Assembly: GCF_017875735.1 (NCBI RefSeq)
Contig: NZ_JAGGMZ010000001.1
Span: 558,001-622,000 of the forward strand
Length of the DNA stretch: 64,000 nt
Reading direction: 5' to 3'
Source of the DNA: Arthrobacter sp. CAN_C5
GTDB lineage: Bacteria > Actinomycetota > Actinomycetes > Actinomycetales > Micrococcaceae
Made by a program: the position numbers and the translations under genes. The notes beneath the pieces are model-generated. The model saw nothing but the letters and a program-made list of their open reading frames with translations, was not told where the DNA came from and did no database searches. Shown piece after piece: positions 51,698 to 61,183 of the stretch. Position 1 is the stretch's first letter, and each line of letters begins with the position of its first letter.

Positions 51698-53041
51698 CTA
51701 AGCGGCGGAGGGGATGCGGCTGAGTGTTGCGATCACTGAGGTACCGCAGCCTCCGCCTGACAACACCTGAAGGGAGCCGCCTGCCTCCCGGATGGTGTCA
51801 TGCATGAGCCGTAGGCCGAGATGGCCTTCGGGTGAACCATCCTCTGGGTTGAAACCGCGGCCGTCGTCCCTGATGGTCAGGACGGTACTACCGTCCTCCC
51901 TCAGCAGCGAAAGATGGACGGAGTTCGCATGGGCATGCTTCACGGTATTGGTCAGTACCTCCCGGGCCACCCTGTACAACATGACGGCGTGGTCGCGGTC
52001 CATCTCATAGTTGTCCGGAACCTGAAGCGCCACGTCGATGCCCTGTTCGCGCAGAGACTCTGCTAACCGGGTCAGAGCCGCCGGCAGCCCCAACGTGTCC
52101 AGGTCCGGGGGATAGAGTTCACTCGTCATGGCACGGAGTGTCCGGAGGTTTTCCTGGAGAATGGACCGGACCCGGCCAAACAGGGGACGTTGAGAGGCCG
52201 CACCCCGTTTCTCTTCGGCCTCCATCGCGTAGGACAGCCCCGCAAGGTCCTGGATTACCTCGTCATGAAGGTCCCTGGCAATCCGTCGACGCTCCAGATC
52301 AGAGGCTTCAATAGCGTATTGCAGCAGTTTGCGACGGGAGACCTCGTGTGCCTGGATCCGGCGGGCGAGCCGGACAGCGGGTATCAACTGTGCGAGTTGG
52401 AGGACGCCGAAGGCGAGCAGGAAGATCGGCGTGATCGCCAAAAGCACCCGAGTCTGCTCTTCGCGAACGCCGTCGTCGTCGTAGTACGCCTCAAAGATCA
52501 GGGGCGCTCCAGTGGCCGCCAGCGACCCCACATACACCTCCACCAACTCGCCGGAGTCTGCTTCGTACTCATTTTCCAGACCTTGTTGGTCCTCCAGGGA
52601 CGTGGTTCCGCTAGCTCCGGCGAGCAGACCCAGGGCGGGCGCGGGGAGGTCGAATTGTTGGCCGATCAGGGACGGCACGTCTGAATAGATAATCCGCCCG
52701 TCGCCGTCCCACACCTTGATCCTCAACACGGCGCCCCGTTCCAGCCACGGTTTCAGCCGTACATCAAGTTCCTCGATCGCCGCGGGGTCGCCAGCGATCA
52801 GGCGATCATTGATCAACGGGCTGACCGCATAGTCAGCTAGGCGCTGGGTAATGCGCTGCGCGTTATCGAGCGCATGGTTCTCCGCTTCAGCCCGAATCCA
52901 AAAGGCGACAGGCGTGGCAATCAGTGTCATGACAAGCAGCCCGGTCAAAAGGAAGCGCCCCACCGCACTGCGAACCTCTGAGCGCTCTGAGACGGTCACA
53001 CCGCCGTCCGCTATGTGTCGAGGCCAGAGGCGTTTACCCAT
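51698..53041 (-). CDS. Sensor histidine kinase, NarL/DesK-type, with extracytoplasmic domain
   Basis: A 447-residue kinase from the ATG at 53041. Two helices (LLTGLLVMTLIATPVAFWI and LLAITPIFLLAFGVLQLAQLI) flank a ~150-residue external domain with DGDGRIIYSDVPSLIGQQF, reminiscent of dCache/CHASE-like sensors. The phosphoacceptor is in ERRRIARDLHDEVIQDLAGL (HisKA_3). ATPase motifs are REVLTNTVKHAHA (N box), IRDDGRGFNP and GHLGLRLMHDTI. The ATG overlaps the regulator stop (ATGGGTAA). The adjacent LuxR-type regulator is its obvious partner. Confidence 0.92.
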   Translation of the reverse strand: MGKRLWPRHIADGGVTVSERSEVRSAVGRFLLTGLLVMTLIATPVAFWIRAEAENHALDNAQRITQRLADYAVSPLINDRLIAGDPAAIEELDVRLKPWLERGAVLRIKVWDGDGRIIYSDVPSLIGQQFDLPAPALGLLAGASGTTSLEDQQGLENEYEADSGELVEVYVGSLAATGAPLIFEAYYDDDGVREEQTRVLLAITPIFLLAFGVLQLAQLIPAVRLARRIQAHEVSRRKLLQYAIEASDLERRRIARDLHDEVIQDLAGLSYAMEAEEKRGAASQRPLFGRVRSILQENLRTLRAMTSELYPPDLDTLGLPAALTRLAESLREQGIDVALQVPDNYEMDRDHAVMLYRVAREVLTNTVKHAHANSVHLSLLREDGSTVLTIRDDGRGFNPEDGSPEGHLGLRLMHDTIREAGGSLQVLSGGGCGTSVIATLSRIPSAA

Positions 53042-53720
53042 GCCGCGGTTCAATCAGGAGGCCCAGTCTGGTGGCAACAGCAACTGCTTCGAGCTGCGAG
53101 TGGGCCCCCAGTTTCACAAGAATGGACTTCACGTACCCTCGACAAGTGTTCTCGGTAATCCCCAGTGCTTTCGCATTGGCACGCACATCGCTACCTGCGG
53201 CCATTAACGATAAGACCTCCAGTTCTCGCTGGGTGAGCGAGGCAAAGCCGGTGGAAGGTGGCCGTTTCCTGCGTGCAGCGAGCTGAGTAACGAGAAGCGG
53301 ATGCACCATCATGCCACCGTTCCTGGCATGCCTGATCGTCTCAAGCAACGTCATCAGGGAACCGTCCTTCGGGAGGAAGGCACAGATGCCACTGTTGGCC
53401 GCCCGGCCAAGTGCCTGCAGGTTGGGATCGCCTGTCAGCATGATCACACGGGTATCTGGGGCCACGGCGAGGACCTGTTCGGCTGCGGTGATGCCGTCGC
53501 CATCAGGCAGGTGGTAATCCATGACGACGACGTCGGGGTGCAGCAACATGAACTGCTTGATTGCAGTGCCAATGCTGGTAGCGAATCCGACGCTGGCCAG
53601 ATCGGGTTCCCAGGCGAGGGCCTGGGCCAGCAATTCAGCAAAGGTTGCGTGGTCATCGACGATAAGAACACGAATTTGCTTCAGCTCGACGCTAACAGAA
53701 TCGGCTGCAAGAACTGTCAT
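53034..53720 (-). CDS. NarL/LuxR-type response regulator
   Basis: A 228-residue regulator from the ATG at 53720 (frame open to 53969 but not family-like). Receiver: RVLIVDDHATFAELL with acidic pair, VVVMDYHLPDGDG with phospho-Asp68, MLTGD and FLPKDGS (Lys). DNA-binding domain: FASLTQRELEVLSLMAAGSDVRANAKALGITENTCRGYVKSILVKLGAHSQLEAVAVATR (LuxR helix-turn-helix). Overlaps the kinase gene. It probably controls the multicopper oxidase cluster, though targets cannot be proven from sequence. Confidence 0.92.
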   Translation of the reverse strand: MTVLAADSVSVELKQIRVLIVDDHATFAELLAQALAWEPDLASVGFATSIGTAIKQFMLLHPDVVVMDYHLPDGDGITAAEQVLAVAPDTRVIMLTGDPNLQALGRAANSGICAFLPKDGSLMTLLETIRHARNGGMMVHPLLVTQLAARRKRPPSTGFASLTQRELEVLSLMAAGSDVRANAKALGITENTCRGYVKSILVKLGAHSQLEAVAVATRLGLLIEPRHG

Positions 53721-53725
53721 GACAA

Positions 53726-53790
53726 TCACCCCTACGGTGTCACGCCCCAACAGCTGTGTGTAGTCCGAGTATGCATCCTCAGGGGTGACA
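53726..53790. promoter_or_regulatory. Candidate regulator-binding repeats upstream of the response regulator
   Basis: TCACCCCTA (53726-53734), TGTCACGCCCC (53738-53748) and the inverted TCAGGGGTGACA (53779-53790) share a TCACCCC-like half-site. They lie just upstream of the regulator ATG, where autoregulation is common. The rest of the gap to 53992 shows no gene. Confidence 0.3.
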
Positions 53791-53992
53791 AAACCAGCAA
53801 ATCCTGTGGAAAAAATGGGTAAATGTTGGGAAGCACAGGAGAAACCCGCATGCTGATACAAACGGCAGTCATCTTGATGGTCGGGTGGTGGGGTTGGGCG
53901 AGCCCCCCGACGCGTGGATGGAACCCAATTCATACCTGCAAGCACCACTTCCAGTGACGGCAGATGCAAATCGGCGGGAACTGAGCGGCGGG

Positions 53993-54961
53993 TCAGGAGG
54001 TTGCTAGAGCTTTCAGTAGGAAGGAAGACAACACCTCGCCTGCGGTGCGGACGGTCTTCCCAAGGGACGACTCGGGTGGCACCGAATTTCGGCCTGTACG
54101 CTGCTCCACCCGGCCATGCAACACCAGCAGAGCCGAAAGCACTTCAGCCAACTCAGATTGGCCGTCAGCCGTGGCGCGAAGCAACCGGAGCTGGGCGTCC
54201 CGAAGTTTGGGTCCGGGAGTGCAGCCGAGCTCAAGATCCAGGGCCCGCCGGCACCGCTCGTACGCCTGGAGACCCTCCGCATGGCGCCCCGACTGCTCCA
54301 ACGCCGAAACCAGCGCCGTCCAGGCGCCCTCGTTGAGGAAATCGGCGTCCAGGGCACGCCGCGCCCAAAGGACTCCGTCGTCGGGCTGGTGCAGAACACA
54401 CGCGATTTCGGCGGCGAGGATCAGGGCAGACGTGACCCGGGCGGAATGCAGGGCACGCTCCTCCTGCGCCCATTCGGGTCGAAGCTCGTCGGCCAGAAGC
54501 GGGACCGCTGACAGCTCAAGTGCCTGCTGGAGCAGGGGATAGGCAGCCGCGGGTGAAGAAGCCCGCACCGCACGCATCAAAGAATTGAATCGGTCCAGAT
54601 CAAGATCCACCAAAAACGGATCCATGACATAGCCGCCGTTTGATGTGCGCAGGGGCCCTGCCTTGCCTTCGCCCGGTTGAAGGTGGCGTCGCAGGACGCT
54701 GACGTAGCTTTCCAGCGTCGCCATGGACTCGGCTGGGGGGTGGTTTCCCCAGAGCTTTTCGACGAGTCGATCTTTCGACACCGGTGTTCCAAGTGTCAGT
54801 AACAGGATCTCAAGGATCTGGCGCGGTTTGGGACCGCCGAAGTGCTCGGCTTCCAGGACTTCATTGCCACGGCGGACCCGCAGCTTTCCGATGATCTGAA
54901 TTGATAGGTGAACGGGTGCTGGGCCAGGACGGTTGGCCATTGGTTGATGAGTAGCATCCAT
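53993..54961 (-). CDS. BTAD/SARP-type transcriptional regulator
   Basis: A 322-residue protein with an OmpR-like winged helix at the N-terminus (IQIIGKLRVRRGNEVLEAEHFGGPKPRQILEILLLTLGTPVSKDRLVEKLWGNHPPAESMATLESYVSVLRRHLQPG). A bacterial transcriptional activator domain of TPR helices follows (WARRALDADFLNEGAWTALVSALEQSGRHAEGLQAYERCRRALDLELG). SARP/AfsR-type activators have this layout and bind direct repeats. No NTPase domain follows. Together with the two-component pair it places the oxidase cluster under two regulatory inputs. Confidence 0.9.
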   Translation of the reverse strand: MDATHQPMANRPGPAPVHLSIQIIGKLRVRRGNEVLEAEHFGGPKPRQILEILLLTLGTPVSKDRLVEKLWGNHPPAESMATLESYVSVLRRHLQPGEGKAGPLRTSNGGYVMDPFLVDLDLDRFNSLMRAVRASSPAAAYPLLQQALELSAVPLLADELRPEWAQEERALHSARVTSALILAAEIACVLHQPDDGVLWARRALDADFLNEGAWTALVSALEQSGRHAEGLQAYERCRRALDLELGCTPGPKLRDAQLRLLRATADGQSELAEVLSALLVLHGRVEQRTGRNSVPPESSLGKTVRTAGEVLSSFLLKALATS

Positions 54962-55060
54962 GATGAACCCCCTAAAGTGGATGGCTCAAATTTTCCGCTC
55001 TTCGTCCCCCCCCAAATAAGCCCCATCTGGGTGGTGTGCACCCCCAAAGTTGAGGGTTGT

Positions 55061-55609
55061 TTACTGCCCGCCGGAGTGGTGGTCGGTGCCGAGCGAAAGA
55101 CGTACGTCGTCGTCGTTATCGAGGGTCAAAAGGACAGCCTGATCGGGTAGTTCAAAGACCAAGGCAACGCTGAGGTTCTCTCCCTGATTGACGAACGCCG
55201 ATTCGACTGGAGCCCACACCACGTTATAGCGGCTGGTTCCTACCCCCGCAACAGAGTAGTCGTCGGCTGCAAAGTCCATACCGCCGAGTTCCAGCGCCGT
55301 CAGTTCCAGTATTACCCTGACCCGATGCGAGCCGTCTCCCATGGGCTCGTCAAGCCAGCCGGGACTTCCTGCGGGGTTCCAGCTGTCCGATTCGAGGGGA
55401 ATGATTCCGTTAATACGGCTTAGGCCGCCAGCGATGGCCGCGGAGGCACCGAGTGGAACGCTAGGAGTTTTCTCCTGGGACAGGGCGATGGCGGCAAGGC
55501 CGCTGACAGCGAGGAGCAAAACGACCGGGATTAGGGCCCGGTGGCGTAGTCCCGACCTCGTGCGGGTGCGAGCGGAACCCGCTCCGGGGGGTACGTTGTC
55601 GACGGCCAT
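55061..55609 (-). CDS. Exported or anchored protein of unknown function
   Basis: A 182-residue protein with a basic, Pro/Gly/Arg-rich N-terminus, one hydrophobic segment (ALIPVVLLLAVSGLAAIALS, about 27-46) and a ~135-residue exported domain with alternating strand pattern (HRVRVILELTALELGGMDFAADDYSVAG, NLSVALVFELPDQAVLLTLD). I do not recognise the family. It may be anchored by the uncleaved helix or released. It lies 99 bp upstream of the BTAD regulator gene on the same strand, so I place it in the oxidase cluster. Confidence 0.7.
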   Translation of the reverse strand: MAVDNVPPGAGSARTRTRSGLRHRALIPVVLLLAVSGLAAIALSQEKTPSVPLGASAAIAGGLSRINGIIPLESDSWNPAGSPGWLDEPMGDGSHRVRVILELTALELGGMDFAADDYSVAGVGTSRYNVVWAPVESAFVNQGENLSVALVFELPDQAVLLTLDNDDDVRLSLGTDHHSGGQ

Positions 55610-55651
55610 GCCACGATTGTTCTCGACTGACCATGGAAAAACCCTGACCTG

Positions 55652-57601
55652 CTACTGCGCGGCGCCGCGCAGGAAAGCGTCCATCAGCGGGCCGCCGGAG
55701 GTGGATCCCAGCTCTCCCTCCTCCACAAACACCGCGACCGCAAGGTCACCCTGCAGTGCCACAATCCACGCGTGGGTTCGTGGTGGGTCCTCATCCCCGA
55801 ATTCTGCGGTGCCGGTCTTCGCCAGGACCGGATCCCCGGGTACATCGGCGAGCACCGTGGCGCCGCCCTCGGCGACGACCGCGGCCATCAGGGTCCGCAG
55901 CGTTCCCGCCTCGTCGGCGGTGAGCGCGCCCGGGGTACCAGCCGGCGACGGCGACGGGTCGGATTCGCCGGCCGTCTCGCCCGCTGTCTCGTTAGCCGAA
56001 TCCGCTGCGAGCAGGGTGGGGGTAACACGTTCACCGGCGCCGACACTCGCGGTCATCACCGCGAGGGCCAGCGGGGACACCAGCACCTCGCCCTGCCCGA
56101 TCATTGAAGCCGCGTGCGCAGTGCCCTCGGCGGTCTCGGGCACTGACCCGAAAAACGCGGAGATCCCCATGGAGGCCTCGACCCCCACCCCCAGATCGCT
56201 GGCGGCAGCGGCCAGCTCTTCCTGGGAGACGACGTCGCGCGTGGCGATGAACCCGGTGTTGCAGGACTGGGCGAAGGTCTGCAGCAGCGGAATCTCACCA
56301 AGAAACGCGGCTGGGTAGGTACTGGCGTTGTTGAAGGATCTACCGTCAACAACGAGTTCCTCGGTGCACTGGGTGCCGGATTCGGGCGTGAACCCCTCCC
56401 GCAGCAGGGCTAAGGAGGTGGCTACCTTGAAGGTTGAGCCCGGCGGGTACTGGCCCAACAGCGCGGTCTGCAGGCCGGCGCTGCCGGGTCCGTTCGCTAC
56501 GGTCAGGATTTCCCCGGTGGACGGGCGTAACGCCACGATTGACGACGCCGACGGCTCCTCCTCAAGCACACCCTCGGCAAGTGACTGTAGCGTCTGGTCG
56601 AGGGTGGTAGTCAGCGGTTCCCCTGGCACTGGGTCCTGTTCGAACAGCACCACCGGCCCGGTGGCGTCGCCGGTTTGTTCGGCGGGTGCCGCCGAGACGA
56701 CCAGACCGGGCGTACCCGCGAGCTGATCGTTGTGCTGCAGTTGCAGTCCCGACAGGCCAGTGACGTCGCCAGACTCCAGTTCGCCGTCGGACTGCTCAAT
56801 CATTTCCGCGCTCGCCAGGCCCACCGACCCCAACAGTTCACGGGCGAACGTCCGGGTGGGGGCGAGGGCCAGCTCGTCGGGGAGCGCGAGGGCCCCCGGA
56901 ACGGCGGCCAGCTCCGCGTCGGTTACAGCGCGGGAATCGTCGTCGCGCAACACGATCGCCTCAACAAACGCTTCCGGCCCCGCTCCGTCGACCTGGGCGG
57001 CGAAGGCCTCCGGGTCAACTCCCAGCAGCGCAGCCAGGGCCTCGGCCGATCCGGCCCACTGGTCAGCCTCGAGCTGGGTCTTGTCGATGCCGATGCGGAT
57101 CACAGGACGGTCAGTCACCAGAATCTCGCCGTCTGCGCCGAGGATGTCTCCGCGCTCGGCCGGATTTGATGACTTCGTCAGGACCTGGCCGGGTTCCAGC
57201 CCGTCCACGGCAGCCGCCGGATCCCAGGCCACCTGCCAGACGTCATCGACGAGAGAAAGCTCCACGGAGGTGGTGTAGGCCCAGTCGTCGTCGCTGTCGT
57301 CCAGGTCCCACACGTGGTCCAGTTGGACGGTGGCTGTGCCCTCGGACGGAGATTCCACCGCCCCGACTGAGACGGTGGGAGTGAGCGGATCGAGTGCCGC
57401 AGTGATCGCGGCGAGTTCCTCATTCACCGTCGCTACCGAACCGGCGGTGAACGTGGAACCGGTGACGTCGAGGGCGGTGAGCCCCTCGGCGAACACGGCG
57501 GCGGCGTCCTCTGCCGTTGGGCCGGTATCCGTGCAGGCGGTGAGAGTCAGTGCGAGCGCTGCGATGGTTGCCACTGATGTTGTACGTCGACGTTTCCCCA
57601 T
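55652..57601 (-). CDS. Penicillin-binding protein transpeptidase lipoprotein (PBP2a-like layout)
   Basis: A 649-residue extracytoplasmic protein. Signal peptide with lipobox LTAC (Cys23). Residues ~30-140 form an NTF2-like MecA_N-type domain. Then a dimerisation region with RGDILGADGEILVTDRPV, and a transpeptidase domain with SxxK in PGSTFKVA (Ser389, Lys392), SxN in QSCNTGF and KTG in LAKTGTAEFG. All three active-site motifs are intact. Such proteins cross-link peptidoglycan; in actinobacteria they are common and do not by themselves imply beta-lactam resistance. A run of acidic and Pro residues (ETAGETAGESDPSPSPAG) interrupts the domain. Confidence 0.9.
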   Translation of the reverse strand: MGKRRRTTSVATIAALALTLTACTDTGPTAEDAAAVFAEGLTALDVTGSTFTAGSVATVNEELAAITAALDPLTPTVSVGAVESPSEGTATVQLDHVWDLDDSDDDWAYTTSVELSLVDDVWQVAWDPAAAVDGLEPGQVLTKSSNPAERGDILGADGEILVTDRPVIRIGIDKTQLEADQWAGSAEALAALLGVDPEAFAAQVDGAGPEAFVEAIVLRDDDSRAVTDAELAAVPGALALPDELALAPTRTFARELLGSVGLASAEMIEQSDGELESGDVTGLSGLQLQHNDQLAGTPGLVVSAAPAEQTGDATGPVVLFEQDPVPGEPLTTTLDQTLQSLAEGVLEEEPSASSIVALRPSTGEILTVANGPGSAGLQTALLGQYPPGSTFKVATSLALLREGFTPESGTQCTEELVVDGRSFNNASTYPAAFLGEIPLLQTFAQSCNTGFIATRDVVSQEELAAAASDLGVGVEASMGISAFFGSVPETAEGTAHAASMIGQGEVLVSPLALAVMTASVGAGERVTPTLLAADSANETAGETAGESDPSPSPAGTPGALTADEAGTLRTLMAAVVAEGGATVLADVPGDPVLAKTGTAEFGDEDPPRTHAWIVALQGDLAVAVFVEEGELGSTSGGPLMDAFLRGAAQ

Positions 57602-57793
57602 TGGGTCATTATTGCCTACCGGTAGGCCCGGTCACTCCGATGTCGAAACGATGACATGTTGCTGGTGGGACCCGGTTCCTAGACCGCGGGACGTTAGAGT
57701 AGCAGGAGGTTATAGAGGCACGACGGCGCAGTGACGGATCCCCTGGTGGGGGAGCGCTCGGTACGTCGCTACTGAGCCGCCGAAAGGATCCAT

Positions 57794-60700
57794 GTGAATA
57801 CTCTCGCAGTTGCACCGAGGGTTTCATCCATGCGCTGGCGGAGTGGACTCTGGTGGCTCGCTGGCGGTGCTCTGGCGCTGGTCATGGTGATCGGTTACTA
57901 CCTGACGGTGAACAGTGGCACACCGATGGCCCAGAGCATCGGGAACATCAGCCTTCTGGCGTTCAGCCTCGCCGCCGCCATCAGCTGCGCCGCGGGTGCC
58001 CGGCGCGATAAGGACTCGGCTAAGGCATGGTGGGTGCTGGCAACGGCAATGCTCGCCTGGTTTGGCGGGATGCTGGCATGGACCTACTTCGGAATCACCC
58101 GCGATCACCTCTATCCCTTCCCCTCGATTGCTGACCTCGGATTCATTGGTTATGCCGTGCCAGCCACTGCCGCACTATTCCTGTTTCCTCGGCCGTCAGC
58201 AACCCTTGTGTCCCGCCTCCACACCCTGCTCGACGGCGGAGTGATCGCCGCAACTGTGCTGTTTATCAGCTGGGCGACGGTTCTTGGACCCGCTTATCGA
58301 TCCTCCGAGCAGGCATTCATCGGGCAACTTACCGGCACCTCGTACCCGGTGGTCGATGTGATCATCATTTCCCTGGTGCTCGTGCTGGGCATCCGACGCC
58401 CGGTGGGTGACCGGCTGCGCTGGTTCTGTATGGGGGGTGGACTGCTTGTCCTCGCCGTTACCGACAGCGTCTACGTCCGCCTGGTCTTTGAGGGCGCGAC
58501 AGGGTCCACCGGTTCCCCGCTCGCCATCGGCTGGATGCTCGCCTTCGGGCTCATCGCCCTCGCGCCGTTTGTACCGCGCAGCACGCGAGTGGAGGGCGAT
58601 CGCCACCGGTATGCGGTGGCGCTGGAACTGGTGCCCTACGTCCCGGTGGTTGTGGCGATCATGGTGTCGGGCTACATCACTGTCGGCACCTACCCAGTCC
58701 AGCTCGGCATTGGGTTGGTGGCACTGGTGCTACTGGTGGTCCGCCAGGTTTTGATCGTCATCGAGAATGTGACCCTTACCCGCGGACTGGCTGACCAGGT
58801 GGCGGCGCGCACGGCGGAGCTCGAGGGGCTCGGTGCGATCGTCACCTCGTCCTCGGACGCGATCTTCGGTTACACCCCGGACGGCAAGATTGTCAGCTGG
58901 AACCCCGGAGCGGAACGGATCTTCGGGTACCCGGCGGCTGACACGATCGGCCGGGACAAAGATTTCTTCGTGCCGGCGTCGGCACGAGCAGACAATGAGG
59001 CCGCGCAGGCTCTCGTGGCCGCAAGCGGGGAGGGTCATAGTTTCGAAACGGAACGTTTGCGCAGCAACGGATCAGTCGTGCAGGTCTCGATGACTATCTC
59101 CCCGGTGTTCACCGATGGGGTGATGCGTGGGATGGCAACCATTGCCCAGGACATCAGCGATCGGCGCGCTGCGGAGACCGAGCTGCGCAACGCGAGGGAG
59201 GCGGCACTGGAGGCGACCCGCCTGAAGTCGGAATTCCTGGCAACCATGAGTCACGAGATCCGCACCCCGATGAACGGGGTGATCGGATTGACGGGATTGC
59301 TGCTGGACACCCCGCTGGATTCCACCCAGCGGCAGTACGCCCAGGGGGTCAAGGGTGCCGGAGAGTCGCTGCTGCTGCTGATCAATGACATCCTCGACTT
59401 CTCGAAACTCGAAGCCGGCCGGATCAACCTGGAGATGGAGTCCTTCGACCCGCGCAACCTCATCGACGAAGTGGCTGGCCTCCTCGCGGAGGGTGCACGA
59501 CGGAAGAATTTGGAGCTGATTGCCTACTGCCTTCCCGAGGTGCCCCAGCATCTGGTCGGAGACGCCGGGCGGATCCGTCAGGTGCTCCTGAATCTGCTCT
59601 CGAACGCGGTAAAGTTCACGGCGGCCGGAGAGATCGCCATCCGGGTGCACCCGGTGGATGTCGCCGATACCCACGGCGGCGACCACCGGTCGATGATCCG
59701 CTTCGAGGTGCAGGACACGGGCATCGGAGTAGAGGTAACTGACCACGAGAGATTGTTCGAATCTTTCGCGCAGGCTGATGCGTCGACCACCCGCAGGTAC
59801 GGTGGAACCGGATTGGGACTGGCGATCTCCCGGCGCCTGACTGAGGCGATGGGCGGGACCATCGGGGTTGCAAGCACCCCCGGTGCAGGCAGCACCTTCT
59901 GGTTCACCCTGCCACTCGCTGGGTCGAAGAGCATGACGGCACCGGAATCCAACCTGCTCGACGAGCTACGGGTGCTGGTGGTCGACGACAACGCGACCAA
60001 CCGGCTGGTGCTGGAATCGCAGCTGGGGTCCTGGCGGATGAACACTGCAGCTGTTGAGACCGGTGACGTCGCAATTGAGCGACTCCTTGCCGCAGCCGAC
60101 GCGGGAGAACCTTTCGACATAGCTGTGCTCGACATGTGTATGCCGGATATCAACGGGATCGACCTGGCTGAGGCGATCAACAGCCACCCCGAGCTGGCAG
60201 CTACCCGGTTGATCCTCCTCACTTCCAACGGGCATATTGACCGCGACCGGCTTGCCGCTGCCGGGGTGTCTGAATGGTTGACCAAACCGGTCCGGAGCTC
60301 GGCGCTCTACGACCGCCTGATGCACCTGATGACTGCAACCGACGCCGAACCGGCGCCGGAGACTGTCCGCTCCCGCACCGTCCAGCTGCAGGATGCCCAG
60401 TACGGTTCGGATGCCCGCATCCTGGTGGTCGAGGACAACGCGGTCAACCAGCTGGTCGCCGAATCGATGCTGCTGAAGCTGGGATATCGGGTGGACCTGG
60501 TCGGAGATGGCACCGAAGCGGTCAAGGCCACGTCCCACGAGACCTACGCGGCCGTGCTGATGGACTGTCACATGCCGGTGATGGATGGGTTCGAAGCCAC
60601 CCGCGCCATCAGGGGTCGAGGAGGAGCCCATCTGCCAATCATCGCCATGACCGCTGGAGCACTGAGCGAGGACCGTGAACGATGCCGCGCCGCAGGGATG

Positions 60701-61183
60701 GACGATTACCTCGCCAAGCCGGTAGACATCACCCGGCTCCAGACCACCCTGCTCCGGTGGGTGGGCACCCCCGCCGTCGCCCCCGCCGTCACGACAGCGC
60801 CGACGCCCGCGGCCGACGTCGTACACGCCGAACCCCGGGAGGTCGTGGACCCCGCCCGGCTGGAGGTGCTCCGTGGGCTGGGCGCCGATGATGGGTGGGG
60901 TGTGCTGCCCGCTGCAGCCGCCGCGTTCCTCGGCGCTGTTCCCGGCGATCTCGCGGAGCTCCGCGAGGCGCTCGAGCGAGGCACAGGATTGGGCGACGCC
61001 GCGCACAAGCTCCGGGGGGCAGCCGCAAATATCGGTGCTGACGGCGTAGCCGCGCTGTGCGCGGAGCTCGAGGACGCCTCACGCGGCGGTAGCGGGGTGC
61101 ACCCGGAAAAGCTGACAGAGCTGGAAGCGGAACTGGAACTGGTATCCGTTGCGCTCGCCGAATCAGTGGTGGGAGCACCGTGA
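57794..61183 (+). CDS. Membrane hybrid histidine kinase: PAS-HisKA-HATPase-REC-REC-HPt
   Basis: A 1,129-residue phosphorelay protein. Residues ~1-330 hold 8-9 membrane helices. A PAS domain follows (AIFGYTPDGKIVSWNPGAERIFGYPAAD). Next come HisKA with His487 in MSHEIRTPMNGVIG and HATPase_c with DTGIGV and GGTGLGLAISRRL. Two receivers (Asp780 in VLDMCMPD, Asp924 in LMDCHMPV) and an HPt domain with His1071 in AAHKLRGAAANIGA complete the chain. GTG start with AAAGGA upstream. Its stop overlaps the next gene, a REC-GGDEF protein, by 4 bp, which identifies the likely final phosphoacceptor. Confidence 0.93.
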   Translation: MNTLAVAPRVSSMRWRSGLWWLAGGALALVMVIGYYLTVNSGTPMAQSIGNISLLAFSLAAAISCAAGARRDKDSAKAWWVLATAMLAWFGGMLAWTYFGITRDHLYPFPSIADLGFIGYAVPATAALFLFPRPSATLVSRLHTLLDGGVIAATVLFISWATVLGPAYRSSEQAFIGQLTGTSYPVVDVIIISLVLVLGIRRPVGDRLRWFCMGGGLLVLAVTDSVYVRLVFEGATGSTGSPLAIGWMLAFGLIALAPFVPRSTRVEGDRHRYAVALELVPYVPVVVAIMVSGYITVGTYPVQLGIGLVALVLLVVRQVLIVIENVTLTRGLADQVAARTAELEGLGAIVTSSSDAIFGYTPDGKIVSWNPGAERIFGYPAADTIGRDKDFFVPASARADNEAAQALVAASGEGHSFETERLRSNGSVVQVSMTISPVFTDGVMRGMATIAQDISDRRAAETELRNAREAALEATRLKSEFLATMSHEIRTPMNGVIGLTGLLLDTPLDSTQRQYAQGVKGAGESLLLLINDILDFSKLEAGRINLEMESFDPRNLIDEVAGLLAEGARRKNLELIAYCLPEVPQHLVGDAGRIRQVLLNLLSNAVKFTAAGEIAIRVHPVDVADTHGGDHRSMIRFEVQDTGIGVEVTDHERLFESFAQADASTTRRYGGTGLGLAISRRLTEAMGGTIGVASTPGAGSTFWFTLPLAGSKSMTAPESNLLDELRVLVVDDNATNRLVLESQLGSWRMNTAAVETGDVAIERLLAAADAGEPFDIAVLDMCMPDINGIDLAEAINSHPELAATRLILLTSNGHIDRDRLAAAGVSEWLTKPVRSSALYDRLMHLMTATDAEPAPETVRSRTVQLQDAQYGSDARILVVEDNAVNQLVAESMLLKLGYRVDLVGDGTEAVKATSHETYAAVLMDCHMPVMDGFEATRAIRGRGGAHLPIIAMTAGALSEDRERCRAAGMDDYLAKPVDITRLQTTLLRWVGTPAVAPAVTTAPTPAADVVHAEPREVVDPARLEVLRGLGADDGWGVLPAAAAAFLGAVPGDLAELREALERGTGLGDAAHKLRGAAANIGADGVAALCAELEDASRGGSGVHPEKLTELEAELELVSVALAESVVGAP

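Noticed and set aside
55652-57601. Beta-lactam resistance determinant (MecA-like)
   Set aside because: The domain order resembles MecA, but this layout is a normal housekeeping PBP in actinobacteria and no mobile element or mec regulators are present.
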